Part shown: positions 25,885-37,415 of the stretch, one piece after another | Position numbering within the stretch: the stretch's first letter is position 1 | Layout: the number at the start of each line of letters is the position of its first letter | Origin: Erysipelothrix sp. HDW6C | GTDB lineage: Bacteria; Bacillota_I; Bacilli_A; Erysipelotrichales; Erysipelotrichaceae | Reading direction: 5' to 3' | Length of the DNA: 64,000 nt | NCBI RefSeq assembly: GCF_011299615.1 | Contig: NZ_CP049861.1 | Location: forward strand, 310,001-374,000 | Notes under the pieces: model-generated | The model's input: only the letters and a program-made list of their open reading frames with translations | What the model was told of the DNA's origin: nothing | Databases searched by the model: none | Program-made: the position numbers and the translations under genes

Positions 25885-27789
25885 TTGAAAATTATACCCT
25901 AAAACTTCGATAAATGATGCAACCGTCGTTGCTTGTAGTAGCTGATCAATGACCACACTTTCTGTGAGCATCATCGAAAGTGGATCAAAGATATCCGCGA
26001 ATACTTTACGATCATCCTTAGCAATTGTAAGCATAATGACAAGATTAACATCGGTTGTATCCCATCGGATTGGATGTTTGCTGATGAATACGAGCATTGA
26101 TGTCTTCTCTGCATTCATTCGCATGGAGTGGGGAATTGCAATTTTCCCAAATCCTGTGGATGACATCGCTTCCCGATCCATAATTTCTTGTTTGAACATT
26201 TCACCCACACTCCCCATATCTACTGCTTTAGAAACCAAAAAATCAATCACATTTTGCTGGTTTCTTGGTTCATCGTTGAGGAAGAAGGTTTGCGAAGAAA
26301 GCATCGTACTGATGGTCTCTTTAAAGGTGTTGCGACGCTTATTCTCCTTAAGGCGATGGATTGTTTCATAAATTTGTGCAGTGTCACGCTCATTTTTAAA
26401 TGGATTAATCACAATAACAGGCAAGACTGGTGTAGTTTGCAGCGGTTGTGTTGTAATGATTAAATCCACATCGAAATTCTCGATACTAAATTCATCGGTC
26501 ACCATATTTTGGACAACCAAAGAATCATGGAACGTTTCCGTAAGGTGGTTATAAAGATTCTGATTCATGTCGTAGTATTGTGGAAAAATAAAGATGCAAC
26601 TTACCTTGTTACCAAGGCTTTTTTGAGTTTCTAAAGCACCACCAATGTGAAATGCGATGTAGGTAATTTCATCATCACTAATTTGCACATTAAAACGATG
26701 ACTGATATCGTGAGCTACCGAAACTGCGCAATCATAGATCAGAGGACAGCTTTGTTTAATATTCATTGTGATGGGGTTCTTATTGGATCTTCCCATTTGC
26801 AATCGTTTGAGAAGATTATTGATGTGCAATGCAAAGCGAAAGAAGAATTGATTTTCACTAATATCAATATAGTAATAACGATTGATACTTTTAATCAAAT
26901 CATCGACCAAATTCAAAACGCCTTCATCAATATAGGATGCAATGTTTAATTCATTGACGGCGTTAAAGTTGATATTAGATCCCGAACTTAAAATAAGCAG
27001 CGATAACTCATATACTTCTTCTTTGCTGTACTGAATCTGAAAATAAGAACTAATCCGTTGTGTTATTTTTTCTGCAATTTGTATCTCAGTATTGGTACTG
27101 ATAATGTCCATTGTTTCGGAGTCAGAATATGTATTGTTGTGTTGAATTCTGCTGATTGATACCACAATATGTAAAATCAGATTCATCAATGCATAATCGT
27201 TCACAAAATAGTGGGCTTCGTTGAGTGTACTGACGACAATATCACGGATTTTAAATATATTATACTCATCAAAGTTGTTTTGCAATGACTCAATATTGAG
27301 AAAGTTTTGATTGGATTCTTTGTAGAGGATTGATGTTAAGAGTCGTCGTTTATTTTTTTCCAATCCTTGAATAACTACGGTTTGCTTTTCGACTTTCATT
27401 GTTAGTGAGTACGTGTCTAACCTTTTTTTGAGTTGGGCAAGATCGGCACGAACTGTTGACTCACTCACATGAAGTTCGTAGGCAATTGTAACAATATTTA
27501 GATGTTCTTTCTTAATGAGCGAGCGAATAATGTACACAAGACGCTCATCGGGTGTTGAAGGCATTGCGACAACGCTATTAATGGCAATCTGTTTGTAGCG
27601 TTCACGGTTTAGTGCATATCCATACGGTGATGCCTTGATGAGTCCTGGATAGCTTTCATTGATTGACTTGACATAGCTTTTTACAGTTCGCACGGATTTT
27701 CCAAGCGCATCGGCCAAATGTGTCGCATGTATTGATGAAGTTGCACTGCTTAAATGATTCAAAATCTCTACGTACTTCGAGTCCAGCAT
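25882..27789 (-). CDS. PRD-containing transcriptional regulator with EIIB- and EIIA-like domains
   Basis: LicR/MtlR-type activator of sugar PTS genes, 635 aa. The order is an N-terminal HTH (LADALGKSVRTVKSYVKSIN), a second HTH of Mga type (ELHVSESTVRADLAQLKKRL), two PTS regulation domains at about 185-290 and 300-400, a degenerate EIIB-like region near 405-495, and an EIIA of mannitol/fructose type near 500-635 with FGKIAIPHSMRM holding the phosphorylatable His. It is divergent from the EIIB-EIIC-EIIA-GH1 operon and is its probable regulator. GGCGGTGATG precedes the ATG. Confidence 0.9.
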   Translation of the reverse strand: MLDSKYVEILNHLSSATSSIHATHLADALGKSVRTVKSYVKSINESYPGLIKASPYGYALNRERYKQIAINSVVAMPSTPDERLVYIIRSLIKKEHLNIVTIAYELHVSESTVRADLAQLKKRLDTYSLTMKVEKQTVVIQGLEKNKRRLLTSILYKESNQNFLNIESLQNNFDEYNIFKIRDIVVSTLNEAHYFVNDYALMNLILHIVVSISRIQHNNTYSDSETMDIISTNTEIQIAEKITQRISSYFQIQYSKEEVYELSLLILSSGSNINFNAVNELNIASYIDEGVLNLVDDLIKSINRYYYIDISENQFFFRFALHINNLLKRLQMGRSNKNPITMNIKQSCPLIYDCAVSVAHDISHRFNVQISDDEITYIAFHIGGALETQKSLGNKVSCIFIFPQYYDMNQNLYNHLTETFHDSLVVQNMVTDEFSIENFDVDLIITTQPLQTTPVLPVIVINPFKNERDTAQIYETIHRLKENKRRNTFKETISTMLSSQTFFLNDEPRNQQNVIDFLVSKAVDMGSVGEMFKQEIMDREAMSSTGFGKIAIPHSMRMNAEKTSMLVFISKHPIRWDTTDVNLVIMLTIAKDDRKVFADIFDPLSMMLTESVVIDQLLQATTVASFIEVLGYNFQ

Positions 27790-27846
27790 CTCATCACCGC
27801 CTTTCTATATTAGTATACCAATCTTGTCACAACGACGATGTAACTA

Positions 27847-27868
27847 TTTGCACCGCATGCGTGCGAAA
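27847..27868. promoter_or_regulatory. Candidate operator for the PTS operon
   Basis: The imperfect inverted repeat TTTGCAC-CGCATGCG-TGCGAAA is centred on GCATGC, between the divergent regulator and the PTS operon. The half-site TTTGCACC recurs at 27876-27883. A CATAAT at 27897-27902 may be the -10, but no well-spaced -35 is seen, which fits an activator-dependent promoter. Function inferred from position. Confidence 0.5.
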
Positions 27869-27926
27869 AAATAAATTTGCACCACGCTAACCCATTCATA
27901 ATGAAGGTAGAAAAGGAGTTTACATT

Positions 27927-28259
27927 ATGAAAAAACTTAGAATTCTTCTGGTTTGCGGTTCTGGTGCAAGTAGTGGATTTATGGCCGCTAACATGCGCAA
28001 AGCCGCAGCGTCAAAAGGACTTGATGCATCGATTACTGCGCGCAGTGAGTCTGAGATTGAGAATTACATCGACGAGATTGATGTCTTGATGGTCGGACCG
28101 CATCTCGCCTATATCTTAGATGAAGTTGACAGTTACATCGGGGATGCACCTGTTAAGGTAATCCTGATGAGGCCAGAGTATTACGCAACATTGGATGGTG
28201 CAAGAGCAATTGACCATCTGATGCAAGAAATCGGAATGGAGGAACAAACTCATGAATAA
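27927..28259 (+). CDS. PTS lactose/cellobiose-type EIIB
   Basis: Phosphocarrier domain of a beta-glucoside PTS, 110 aa. The P-loop-like LLVCGSGASSGFMAANM has the phosphorylated Cys near residue 10, and DVLMVGPHLAYILDEV is typical of the family. It passes phosphate from EIIA (29.5 kb) to sugar bound at EIIC. AAAGGAG precedes the ATG. The end overlaps EIIC by 8 bases. Confidence 0.93.
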   Translation: MKKLRILLVCGSGASSGFMAANMRKAAASKGLDASITARSESEIENYIDEIDVLMVGPHLAYILDEVDSYIGDAPVKVILMRPEYYATLDGARAIDHLMQEIGMEEQTHE

Positions 28260-29481
28260 ATTAATTCATTGGTTGGAAAATTCATTTGCTCCAAAAATGA
28301 ATAAGGTAAATACAAATGTCTGGATTGTTGGTATCAAAGATGGCATTATGCAGACTTTACCTTTTATCTTTCTTGGTTCTGTATTCTGTATGCTTACAAT
28401 CCTCAACGATTACATTCCAAACTTACCTAATTTCTGGGTGCCTTTTGGTTGGACAATGGGAATGGTATCACTCTTCGTGGCATTTCTCGTCCCATTTAAC
28501 ATTATGGAAAAGAAACGCCTTCGCAAGAATCGAATCAATGCAGGACTTGCCGGTCTTGTTTTATTCCTAATTATCATTACCCCTCAAGTTGTTGCATCGG
28601 GTAACCCTGGATTTGGTCATGAGTCTTTGGGGGCTGGGGGTATGTTTATCGCAATGGTCGCTGGATTGATTTCGGCTGTTGTGTTTACAATTTTCTCGAA
28701 ATTCTCTTTCTTTAAGGAAGAATCCGTTATCCCTGACTTTGTACGCTCGTGGTTTGACTCCATGCTACCGATTGGGATCATCATTCTCTTTGGTTGGATT
28801 GTTGTCGACCTTGTTGGATTTGATTTATACAATATGGTTTTAGCAATCTTCAAACCCTTGGCAGGTCTTGTTGAATCTCCAATTGGATTCCCACTTACCA
28901 TGTTTATTTTCTGTTTCTTATATTCACTTGGTATATCTTCATGGGTTTTAACACCAATCTTAACCCCTGTATTTCTTGATGCGATGCAAGCAAATATCTC
29001 AGGACTTGCTACAAATTTAGTAACAAACTCTACCGTGTATTCATCATATCTATGGGTAGGTGGTATTGGCTGTACTTTCCCGCTTGTCATCATGTGTGCA
29101 ATGTCACGTTCAAAGAAACTCAGTGCTCTGGGAAAGGCGTGTATTGGGCCATCAGTGTTTAACATTAATGAACCCATTGTCTTTGGAGCCATTGCTTGGA
29201 ATCCAATTCTTATGATACCAATGTGGTTGCAAGGAATTATTCTTCCAATCATCGTTTGGGTCTTCACCAAAGTTATTGCCTTTGCTCCGATTCCAAACGT
29301 TGTATTTGAGATGTGGTATTGTCCGTTCCCAATTTCTACGTGGTTAATCACACGTTCGATTCCAGCATTAATCTTACTCGCTGGCGTTGTACTTGTTGCA
29401 ACACTCATCTGGCTCCCATTCTTTAGAGTCTATGAACGCCAACAAATTGCTTTAGAAAATTCTGAATTGAAAGAGGTCTAA
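28252..29481 (+). CDS. PTS lactose/cellobiose-type EIIC permease
   Basis: Sugar-translocating membrane subunit, 409 aa. About ten hydrophobic segments are visible. Family motifs: VGIKDGIMQTLPFIFLGSVF near the N-terminus and GPSVFNINEPIVFGAIAWNP, the conserved NEP region that binds substrate. It follows EIIB and precedes EIIA, the usual cellobiose-type layout. Substrate probably a beta-glucoside or related disaccharide, from the GH1 gene in the operon. Confidence 0.93.
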   Translation: MNKLIHWLENSFAPKMNKVNTNVWIVGIKDGIMQTLPFIFLGSVFCMLTILNDYIPNLPNFWVPFGWTMGMVSLFVAFLVPFNIMEKKRLRKNRINAGLAGLVLFLIIITPQVVASGNPGFGHESLGAGGMFIAMVAGLISAVVFTIFSKFSFFKEESVIPDFVRSWFDSMLPIGIIILFGWIVVDLVGFDLYNMVLAIFKPLAGLVESPIGFPLTMFIFCFLYSLGISSWVLTPILTPVFLDAMQANISGLATNLVTNSTVYSSYLWVGGIGCTFPLVIMCAMSRSKKLSALGKACIGPSVFNINEPIVFGAIAWNPILMIPMWLQGIILPIIVWVFTKVIAFAPIPNVVFEMWYCPFPISTWLITRSIPALILLAGVVLVATLIWLPFFRVYERQQIALENSELKEV

Positions 29482-29482
29482 T

Positions 29483-31257
<1,775 letters not shown>

Positions 31258-31262
31258 AGTTG

Positions 31263-31298
31263 AAAAACCAGAAAACGTTAAGCTTTTCTGGTTTTTTT
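31263..31298. terminator. Bidirectional terminator after the PTS operon
   Basis: AAACCAGAAAA (31265-31275) pairs with TTTTCTGGTTT (31284-31294), with T runs on both strands. It overlaps the stop of the convergent surface-protein gene. Confidence 0.9.
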
Positions 31299-32957
31299 GC
31301 GGATTTGATTTCCTATAAGTATAAAACCTGTTGTCAGGAATGCATATCCGAATAGTATCTTAGTATTTGTAACGCCCGTATTGGGAAGTTTTTCTTCATT
31401 CTTAATTGGTCTGTATTTGAATACAATATCTTGGTGCGTCGGTATGAAAGTCCCTTGAATCTCTTTTTCCAGACTTGCCAATTGATAACCTGGTATGGAG
31501 ATTGCTTCTGCTGTAAAGGGAATACCAATATCACCCTTTTTCATAATTGAATCATGAATGACATTATCATCCTCGTCCACGAAATGTACCGTCACTGATG
31601 ACTCAATGATATCTTTTGAATAGATATGAGTGACCACTTGTTGCATGTCTGTAAACAGGCCCTCAGCATTCTCAGAGCGTATGAAAGTGTATCCATCAAT
31701 CGCAATTGGATTGCTAAAAAACGCATTTCCGATTTTTCCTTGCAGATTTTTCTGAGGTGCAATTGTATTTCCACCTATATCTTTAAAATTTACGATAACG
31801 TTCATACCCTCTTGACGTTCATAGATGTGGGTGACACTTTGAGGATCATGGGTTATCGTTCCATTTATGGGTCCTTCACTCCGAACATAATCATAGTTTG
31901 AGATTTCAGGAGCATCTGCTTGAAACGATTCGCCAATATTTCCATGAATCGTTTGTGTGTTAGCAAGAGGTTGATTCTCAAGATCAACAAACGACACACT
32001 TATCGGTGCACCTTTCGTTTTGACTGCAACATTGATCCTGACACTATAGTTGATTGATCCTGTAAACGAGCGTGCAGGTGGCATGTAGTGGATTGCAAAG
32101 GTCTCAACGTCTTGGGGAAGCGCATCAATTACGATGCCTTCCTCTGTTAATGTGAAGCCATTCGATTCTTGCAAGTATACCCACGTTCCATCTTCGCGTT
32201 CGTATATTATCATCGGTGCACTGGCGCTGTTTGAGCGTGCTGAAAGCAGGGGAATCCCTTGAGTGTCCATCAACGTATCATTTGAATATAAGAGGGGTGT
32301 ATCGTCAGTTTCAGGCCTTTGAACTGAACTTAATGATAGTTCCTCACTTTCCATAACCATTCCATAAGATTCTGACAGATTGTCTGGTAAATTCAATGTC
32401 GAGAAGTCTCTCATTCCAGAACTATATATTGTGAAGATACTGACGGTCCATGTTTCCATCAAACTCCCAATTCCCACAAGTTCTTCACTTGGAATTGGAT
32501 TGTTGTAGCTTCCAATGTGTAAATTACCGACCACATTTTGTGGATTCATAAATTGCATTTCGAAGGGTCTTACAAATAGCGAAGCATAGTTTGGAAACGC
32601 AATCTCTGGCATATTTATAACGCGTACATGCGTTGTATCAAAATTCCTAATCCTTGTCGCATATTCAATCCCTGTGAGATCTACTTCTGTTCCAGCGGGA
32701 AGTAATCGAAAATCTAAACTATAAATGTTATCCATGTCGGCTTTGGTAATCTGCGCAATTTCTTTGCCAAGTTTCTCCGCTACAACGCTTTGTACATTAG
32801 CATCTGGCATCCAGTCAGCAATTGATTCTACGGATCGTTCTTCGTATTGGTCTGTCTCTTGTGTATCTGCGTACATCAATGTTGGCGTCAAAATACTTAG
32901 GACTGCCATCAAGGACAGTATTGCTTTTTTAGTTGTGTTTATTTTTTTACATTTCAT
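31278..32957 (-). CDS. LPxTG-anchored surface protein with three MucBP-like repeats
   Basis: Cell-wall protein of 559 aa, exported and anchored by sortase. A signal peptide spans residues 1-30 (KKAILSLMAVLSILTPTLMYA). The N-terminal part (about 35-320) is of unknown fold. Three MucBP-like modules of about 65 residues follow at roughly 325-390, 391-455 and 460-525; each starts with V.F.D..G/N and ends with a VTHIY- or VFKY-type strand. The C-terminus has LPNTG, a hydrophobic helix and KKTRKA. A TATAAT lies at 32996-32991. MucBP modules bind mucin-type glycans in known adhesins. The sortase at 52.8 kb is a candidate partner. Confidence 0.92.
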   Translation of the reverse strand: MKCKKINTTKKAILSLMAVLSILTPTLMYADTQETDQYEERSVESIADWMPDANVQSVVAEKLGKEIAQITKADMDNIYSLDFRLLPAGTEVDLTGIEYATRIRNFDTTHVRVINMPEIAFPNYASLFVRPFEMQFMNPQNVVGNLHIGSYNNPIPSEELVGIGSLMETWTVSIFTIYSSGMRDFSTLNLPDNLSESYGMVMESEELSLSSVQRPETDDTPLLYSNDTLMDTQGIPLLSARSNSASAPMIIYEREDGTWVYLQESNGFTLTEEGIVIDALPQDVETFAIHYMPPARSFTGSINYSVRINVAVKTKGAPISVSFVDLENQPLANTQTIHGNIGESFQADAPEISNYDYVRSEGPINGTITHDPQSVTHIYERQEGMNVIVNFKDIGGNTIAPQKNLQGKIGNAFFSNPIAIDGYTFIRSENAEGLFTDMQQVVTHIYSKDIIESSVTVHFVDEDDNVIHDSIMKKGDIGIPFTAEAISIPGYQLASLEKEIQGTFIPTHQDIVFKYRPIKNEEKLPNTGVTNTKILFGYAFLTTGFILIGNQIRKKTRKA

Positions 32958-33092
32958 TTGGTATTCCCCTCAATTCTTAGTTTCTCAAGAATTATATCGG
33001 CTACCTATCAATTATTGTGTCATTATGTCATGAGAGTGTTCATTTTCGTAACAAACCATATATTCGGTTCATAAAATTCACGAAACTGCAAA

Positions 33093-33138
33093 ATAAAAAA
33101 TGCCATACCATAAGATCGCTGCGATCGTAATGGTATGA
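33093..33138 (-). terminator. Terminator of divIC
   Basis: CATACCAT (33104-33111) pairs with ATGGTATG (33130-33137), with an inner GATCG/CGATC stem and an A-rich stretch that reads as T on the minus strand. Confidence 0.85.
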
Positions 33139-33156
33139 CACCTCTATACTTTATCG

Positions 33157-33486
33157 TTATTCTGATTTATCAGACTTTGGTAGGATAAATACTTGTTCTC
33201 CTGATTTTGACACTAATTGAGTACCACGCGCATAGTTTTGTACGTAAGCGGGATCTTGTAAGCGTGCTTTTTCATTATTGAGTGAAGCTTGCTCGCTCTT
33301 GATTGTATCAAGTTGTTCCTGTGCAGTGTTAAGTTCGCGATTCAATTGTGCTGTCGATAATAATTCCTTTACAGAATTGGTAATCATAATTCCTGAGAAT
33401 GCAAGAACAGCAACACCAAAAATAGTTGTCGCAATTTTTGCAACAGGTGATAACTTTCTTGTTTTTTTCTTCATCGTTTGAGCCAT
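33157..33486 (-). CDS. divIC: Septum formation initiator, DivIC/FtsB type
   Basis: Bitopic division protein, 109 aa. Short basic cytoplasmic start (MKKKTRKLSPVAK), one membrane segment at about 19-36, a coiled coil at about 40-80 (ELNTAQEQLDTIKSEQASLNNEKARL), and the conserved end DPAYVQNYARGTQLVSKSGEQVFILP. In known systems it forms a complex with FtsL and DivIB at the septum. It lies downstream of rqcP and mfd, the usual Firmicute neighbourhood. The 247 bases between divIC and rqcP hold only a weak palindrome near 33711-33724. Confidence 0.9.
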   Translation of the reverse strand: MAQTMKKKTRKLSPVAKIATTIFGVAVLAFSGIMITNSVKELLSTAQLNRELNTAQEQLDTIKSEQASLNNEKARLQDPAYVQNYARGTQLVSKSGEQVFILPKSDKSE

Positions 33487-33733
33487 TGTGTCTCATCTTC
33501 CTTTACATATTTACTCTTATAATTATACTGACAATTTAGTTCAATGCAAGAGTTGTCACCCAACATTCACGGGCCTTAAGACACTCACATATTTTAACTT
33601 TTCTTGTATCATTTAAGTCATACAGAATTGAAATAATGCGACAACAGTGGCTATTTTAAGTGTTTCATTGTTTTTCAGTCATTTAAACTTGTGATATACC
33701 AGTGTTTTGTCACAAAGTTTTGTGTGAGTAATG

Positions 33734-34003
33734 TTAAGAAAGCGGAGGACGTTCTACTTTTTTGTCAGAAACTAAATCATACATTGGTGGGTTATTTCGC
33801 ATGATTTTGTCGCTTAAAAATGTCACTTCGATTGTGATATGACGGTGTTCGAAACGAATTTCGACCTCATCACCAACGAGAACTTCTGAAGCTGGCTTCG
33901 CTTTCTTGCCATTGATAAAGACACGCTCATCATCAGCAAGTTCTTTCGCGACAGTACGTCGTTTGATAATACGGGACACTTTAAGATATTTATCGAGTCT
34001 CAT
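33734..34003 (-). CDS. rqcP: RNA-binding S4 protein RqcP (YabO/HslR type)
   Basis: Small S4-domain protein, 89 aa: MRLDKYLKVSRIIKRRTVAKELADDERVFING shortened here to its pattern of LDKYL...R..A..L....V.ING. In Bacillus this protein supports C-terminal Ala tailing in ribosome quality control with RqcH. It overlaps the mfd end by 14 bases. AAAGGAG precedes the ATG. Confidence 0.9.
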   Translation of the reverse strand: MRLDKYLKVSRIIKRRTVAKELADDERVFINGKKAKPASEVLVGDEVEIRFEHRHITIEVTFLSDKIMRNNPPMYDLVSDKKVERPPLS

Positions 34004-37000
34004 TGTGGTTCTCCTTTAGGTTTTCTAAAATATAGATTATATCTTCTGCCCAATCTTTATACATTGGCAATGTGATAATAATCGTTTGATTCATATATTT
34101 AATTTTAATTTCACTGGAACGGTCTGATATCAATTCAAAGAGATGAACACCGTCAACCTGTGAACTGTATGCTTCAGTAAAGATGAGTTCAACTTTGTTA
34201 ACGCGTTCTTTAAATGACTTAATACGATCATCTTTAAGGAATATCTCCAAACGTGTTTTCTCCAATAACATGGTGACTGAGCTGGGAAGTTTTCCATAGC
34301 GGTCGCGTATATTTTCATAGAATGCGCTTAATTGTTCCATGGTTTCAATGTCATTGATTTCTTGGTACAGTTCCAATTTCTCACCATCATCACTTGTAAA
34401 GTCAGAAGGGAGATATCCATCAATTTTAAGATTTAGGCGCTCCTCTGTTTCAGGAGTAGTTATTGGTTTTCCTTGGCGTTGTGCAATGGCTTCTTTGAGT
34501 AACTGTACATACAAGTCGATTCCTACGGTATCAATAAACCCTGATTGGTTCCCACCGAGAAGTTCTCCAGCACCCCGAATTGTGAGGTCACGCATGGCAA
34601 TCTTATAGCCACTTCCAAGTTGTGTGAATTCCTTGATTGCTTGCAGTCGCTTTTGTGCAATTTCAGTAATATTACGCTTGTCTGGAACGACAAAATAAGC
34701 ATACGCAAGACGATCTGATCGTCCTACACGACCCTTAATTTGGTAGAGCTGTGACAATCCAAACTTGTGGGCATTGTCCACAATCATTGTATTGGCGTTT
34801 GGAATGTCGATTCCTGTTTCGATGATTGTTGTACACACGAGCACGTTTACATCTTTACGTATAAATTGTAACATAACATCTTCAATATCGTTACGGTCCA
34901 TCTGACCGTGGATAACAGCGACTTTAGCACTTTCGATATTCATGGCCAAATGATTGGCTACATTATAAATGTGTTCGACGTTGTTAAAGAGGTAAAATGC
35001 CTGACCACCACGGTTAATTTCTTTCGAAATAATATCTTGAAGGGTCTTTTCATTCTTTTCAATGACATACGTCATTACGGGAAGGCGGTTGGAAGGTGGT
35101 GTGTTGAGTTGAGAGAGCGAACGAAGCCCAATTAGCGACATTTGCAATGTTCTTGGAATTGGAGTCGCACTGAGTGACAATACGTCCACAGAGACCTTAA
35201 ACTCCTTAATACGTTCTTTGTGTTCAACACCAAAGCGTTGTTCTTCATCGATTATTAATAGACCCAAATCCTTAAACTTGATATCTTTGGATAGGACACG
35301 GTGTGTTCCAATAAGTACATCGACCTTGCCTTCACGAGTGCGTTTGATAATATCCCTTTGTTCCTTATCTGAGACAAAACGATTTAAGACTTCAACAACA
35401 ATTGGAAAGTTTGCAAACCGTTCTTTAAATGTACGCGTATGTTGCGCACTTAAAATTGTTGTCGGACATAAGAAGACGACTTGTTTGTTATCAACGAATG
35501 CTTTGAATGCTGCACGAATGGCAACTTCTGTTTTCCCAAAACCAACATCCCCAATAAGCAAGCGGTCCATAGGAACAGGTCTTTCCATATCCTTTTTGAT
35601 CTCTGCAATCGCAATTTTCTGATCGGGTGTCAGTTCGTATTCAAATTCTTCTTCAAACTCTAATTGATACGCATTGTCAGGACTAAATGCATAACCAACA
35701 CTGTCCATTCGTGACGAATACAAGTTAACAAGTTTATCCGCCACATCGGCCACATCTTGTTTGATGCGGTCTTTATTTTTTTGCCAAGTCGCACTCCCAA
35801 GTTTGCTCAGGCGTACGGCGGTTGCTTCGGAAGACATATATTTACGTACCAGCGAAAACTGTTCTAACGGAACGAAGAGTTCATCACCATCACGATACAT
35901 AATGCGCATGAAATCTTTTTGAACGCCTTCGATTTCTTTTGTTGTAATGCCCATATATTTTCCAATACCATATTGGCGGTGAACGACATAATCTGATGTG
36001 TCTAGATCTTGCAATTGGCTGAGCGATTCGGCCTGTAAGAATTTATTGTCATAGCGATACATACGCTTTTTATAGTGATACAACTCTTTTTCTGTATACA
36101 CAATAATCTGATCGTCTTCTAAAAAGAAGCCACTGCTTATTTCCGAGTAATCTATGTAGATACCATTTTTCTTAGGGTAGTCGGTCAAAATTGCATAATC
36201 AATGCCGGCCACCAACAATTCGCGAATAAAGTCTTCCATGGTATTCTCATCCAAAGCAATAATGACTTTTTGCGTTATGGCTTCTTTACGAATCCACTTT
36301 AGCGTTTCCTGAATGGAGTCAGAGACGATGTTTGCAGCGTGCCACGGAATGTGTACTTCATTTTCAATTTGATATTCATGAACCAGCATGAGTTTCGATT
36401 TTTTTAAGATTGGATTAAAATCAGCATAAAGATCATGAATCGCCAACATCTCACTCATCTCATATTGTTCTTGTACAAATTCATGCACATCTAAGGTGTT
36501 TTGGCTCAGAATACGTTCAATACTTTCAACAGGGCTCAGTACTCTTTGCGCATCTTTGACGTAGTCGTAAATGGTTGCATAGCCTTCCCATAACCCTAAG
36601 AAAGGATATAGGGTCGCATCATACTCTCCCATTAATAATGTTTCACGCTTTAGTTCAACATTATTTCGGAGTTCCTCATCTTTAATTGGAGCAAGACGCG
36701 AGTCAATTGCAGCAACAATCTCGCTGATTTCAGTTTCATTTAAGATAACATCATTTGCAAAGACGAGTGTTGCTGTCTCGTGAACGGCATCTGAGCGTTG
36801 TGAGTCAATATCAAAACTACGCATGCTTTCTATTTCAACATCAAAGAATTCGATCCGCAAGGGTTGATTCATTTGAATTGAGAACACATCACAAACACCC
36901 CCACGTAAGGCATAGGTAAACGGTTGTTCAACATATTTGACGCGTGTGTAGCCCATTTTGTGCAATTTCTTTGCAAGGACTTCCGGAGCAATTTCTTGTC

Positions 37001-37415
37001 CAACAGTAAGCGTAATAATTTCCTCTTGCAGTGTTTGTGGATGGGAAAGCTTTCGCACTGAAGCAATCGCATGAGTGATACAAATGTCATAATCACCAGT
37101 GATGATTTTATGGAGGGCATCAATCCGATTCGCACGCATGATTTCTGATTGTACAATGACTTCAACGCGCAAGGACTCTTCATGGTTATAGTAGACAACT
37201 CGAGAGTCAGGATTCAATCGCTTAATCTCCGCATAAAGATCGGCTGCTTGTTGTTCATTCTCTTTAACAATGAAGAGCGGTTTTGATTGGTTCAATGTCG
37301 CACCAATTGCTAAAAGCGACTCCTGGAGCACGCTTAAATGGGCAAAGTTGTTTTTGCCCTGGGTGTACTGATGTACAATTTCATTATTTTTTAAATACGT
37401 TTTTAACCAATCCAT
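33990..37415 (-). CDS. mfd: Transcription-repair coupling factor Mfd
   Basis: Removes stalled RNA polymerase and recruits the UvrABC system. Length 1141 aa, full for the family. The order is an N-terminal UvrB-like module, an RNA polymerase interaction domain (DLDTSDYVVHRQYGIGKYMG), RecG-like helicase motifs (GDVGFGKTEVAIRAAF, DEEQRFGVEHKE, SATPIPRTL, TTIIETGIDIPNANT) and a C-terminal TRCF domain. Its ATG shares one base with the pth stop (TAATG). Confidence 0.97.
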   Translation of the reverse strand: MDWLKTYLKNNEIVHQYTQGKNNFAHLSVLQESLLAIGATLNQSKPLFIVKENEQQAADLYAEIKRLNPDSRVVYYNHEESLRVEVIVQSEIMRANRIDALHKIITGDYDICITHAIASVRKLSHPQTLQEEIITLTVGQEIAPEVLAKKLHKMGYTRVKYVEQPFTYALRGGVCDVFSIQMNQPLRIEFFDVEIESMRSFDIDSQRSDAVHETATLVFANDVILNETEISEIVAAIDSRLAPIKDEELRNNVELKRETLLMGEYDATLYPFLGLWEGYATIYDYVKDAQRVLSPVESIERILSQNTLDVHEFVQEQYEMSEMLAIHDLYADFNPILKKSKLMLVHEYQIENEVHIPWHAANIVSDSIQETLKWIRKEAITQKVIIALDENTMEDFIRELLVAGIDYAILTDYPKKNGIYIDYSEISSGFFLEDDQIIVYTEKELYHYKKRMYRYDNKFLQAESLSQLQDLDTSDYVVHRQYGIGKYMGITTKEIEGVQKDFMRIMYRDGDELFVPLEQFSLVRKYMSSEATAVRLSKLGSATWQKNKDRIKQDVADVADKLVNLYSSRMDSVGYAFSPDNAYQLEFEEEFEYELTPDQKIAIAEIKKDMERPVPMDRLLIGDVGFGKTEVAIRAAFKAFVDNKQVVFLCPTTILSAQHTRTFKERFANFPIVVEVLNRFVSDKEQRDIIKRTREGKVDVLIGTHRVLSKDIKFKDLGLLIIDEEQRFGVEHKERIKEFKVSVDVLSLSATPIPRTLQMSLIGLRSLSQLNTPPSNRLPVMTYVIEKNEKTLQDIISKEINRGGQAFYLFNNVEHIYNVANHLAMNIESAKVAVIHGQMDRNDIEDVMLQFIRKDVNVLVCTTIIETGIDIPNANTMIVDNAHKFGLSQLYQIKGRVGRSDRLAYAYFVVPDKRNITEIAQKRLQAIKEFTQLGSGYKIAMRDLTIRGAGELLGGNQSGFIDTVGIDLYVQLLKEAIAQRQGKPITTPETEERLNLKIDGYLPSDFTSDDGEKLELYQEINDIETMEQLSAFYENIRDRYGKLPSSVTMLLEKTRLEIFLKDDRIKSFKERVNKVELIFTEAYSSQVDGVHLFELISDRSSEIKIKYMNQTIIITLPMYKDWAEDIIYILENLKENHNETR

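Noticed and set aside
28617-29408. Long antisense open frame (263 codons) opposite EIIC
   Set aside because: Its translation has no domain pattern, has no SD, and mirrors a clear membrane-protein gene.
33487-33733. Possible small gene or RNA between divIC and rqcP
   Set aside because: No frame above 25 codons with an SD, and only a weak palindrome at 33711-33724.
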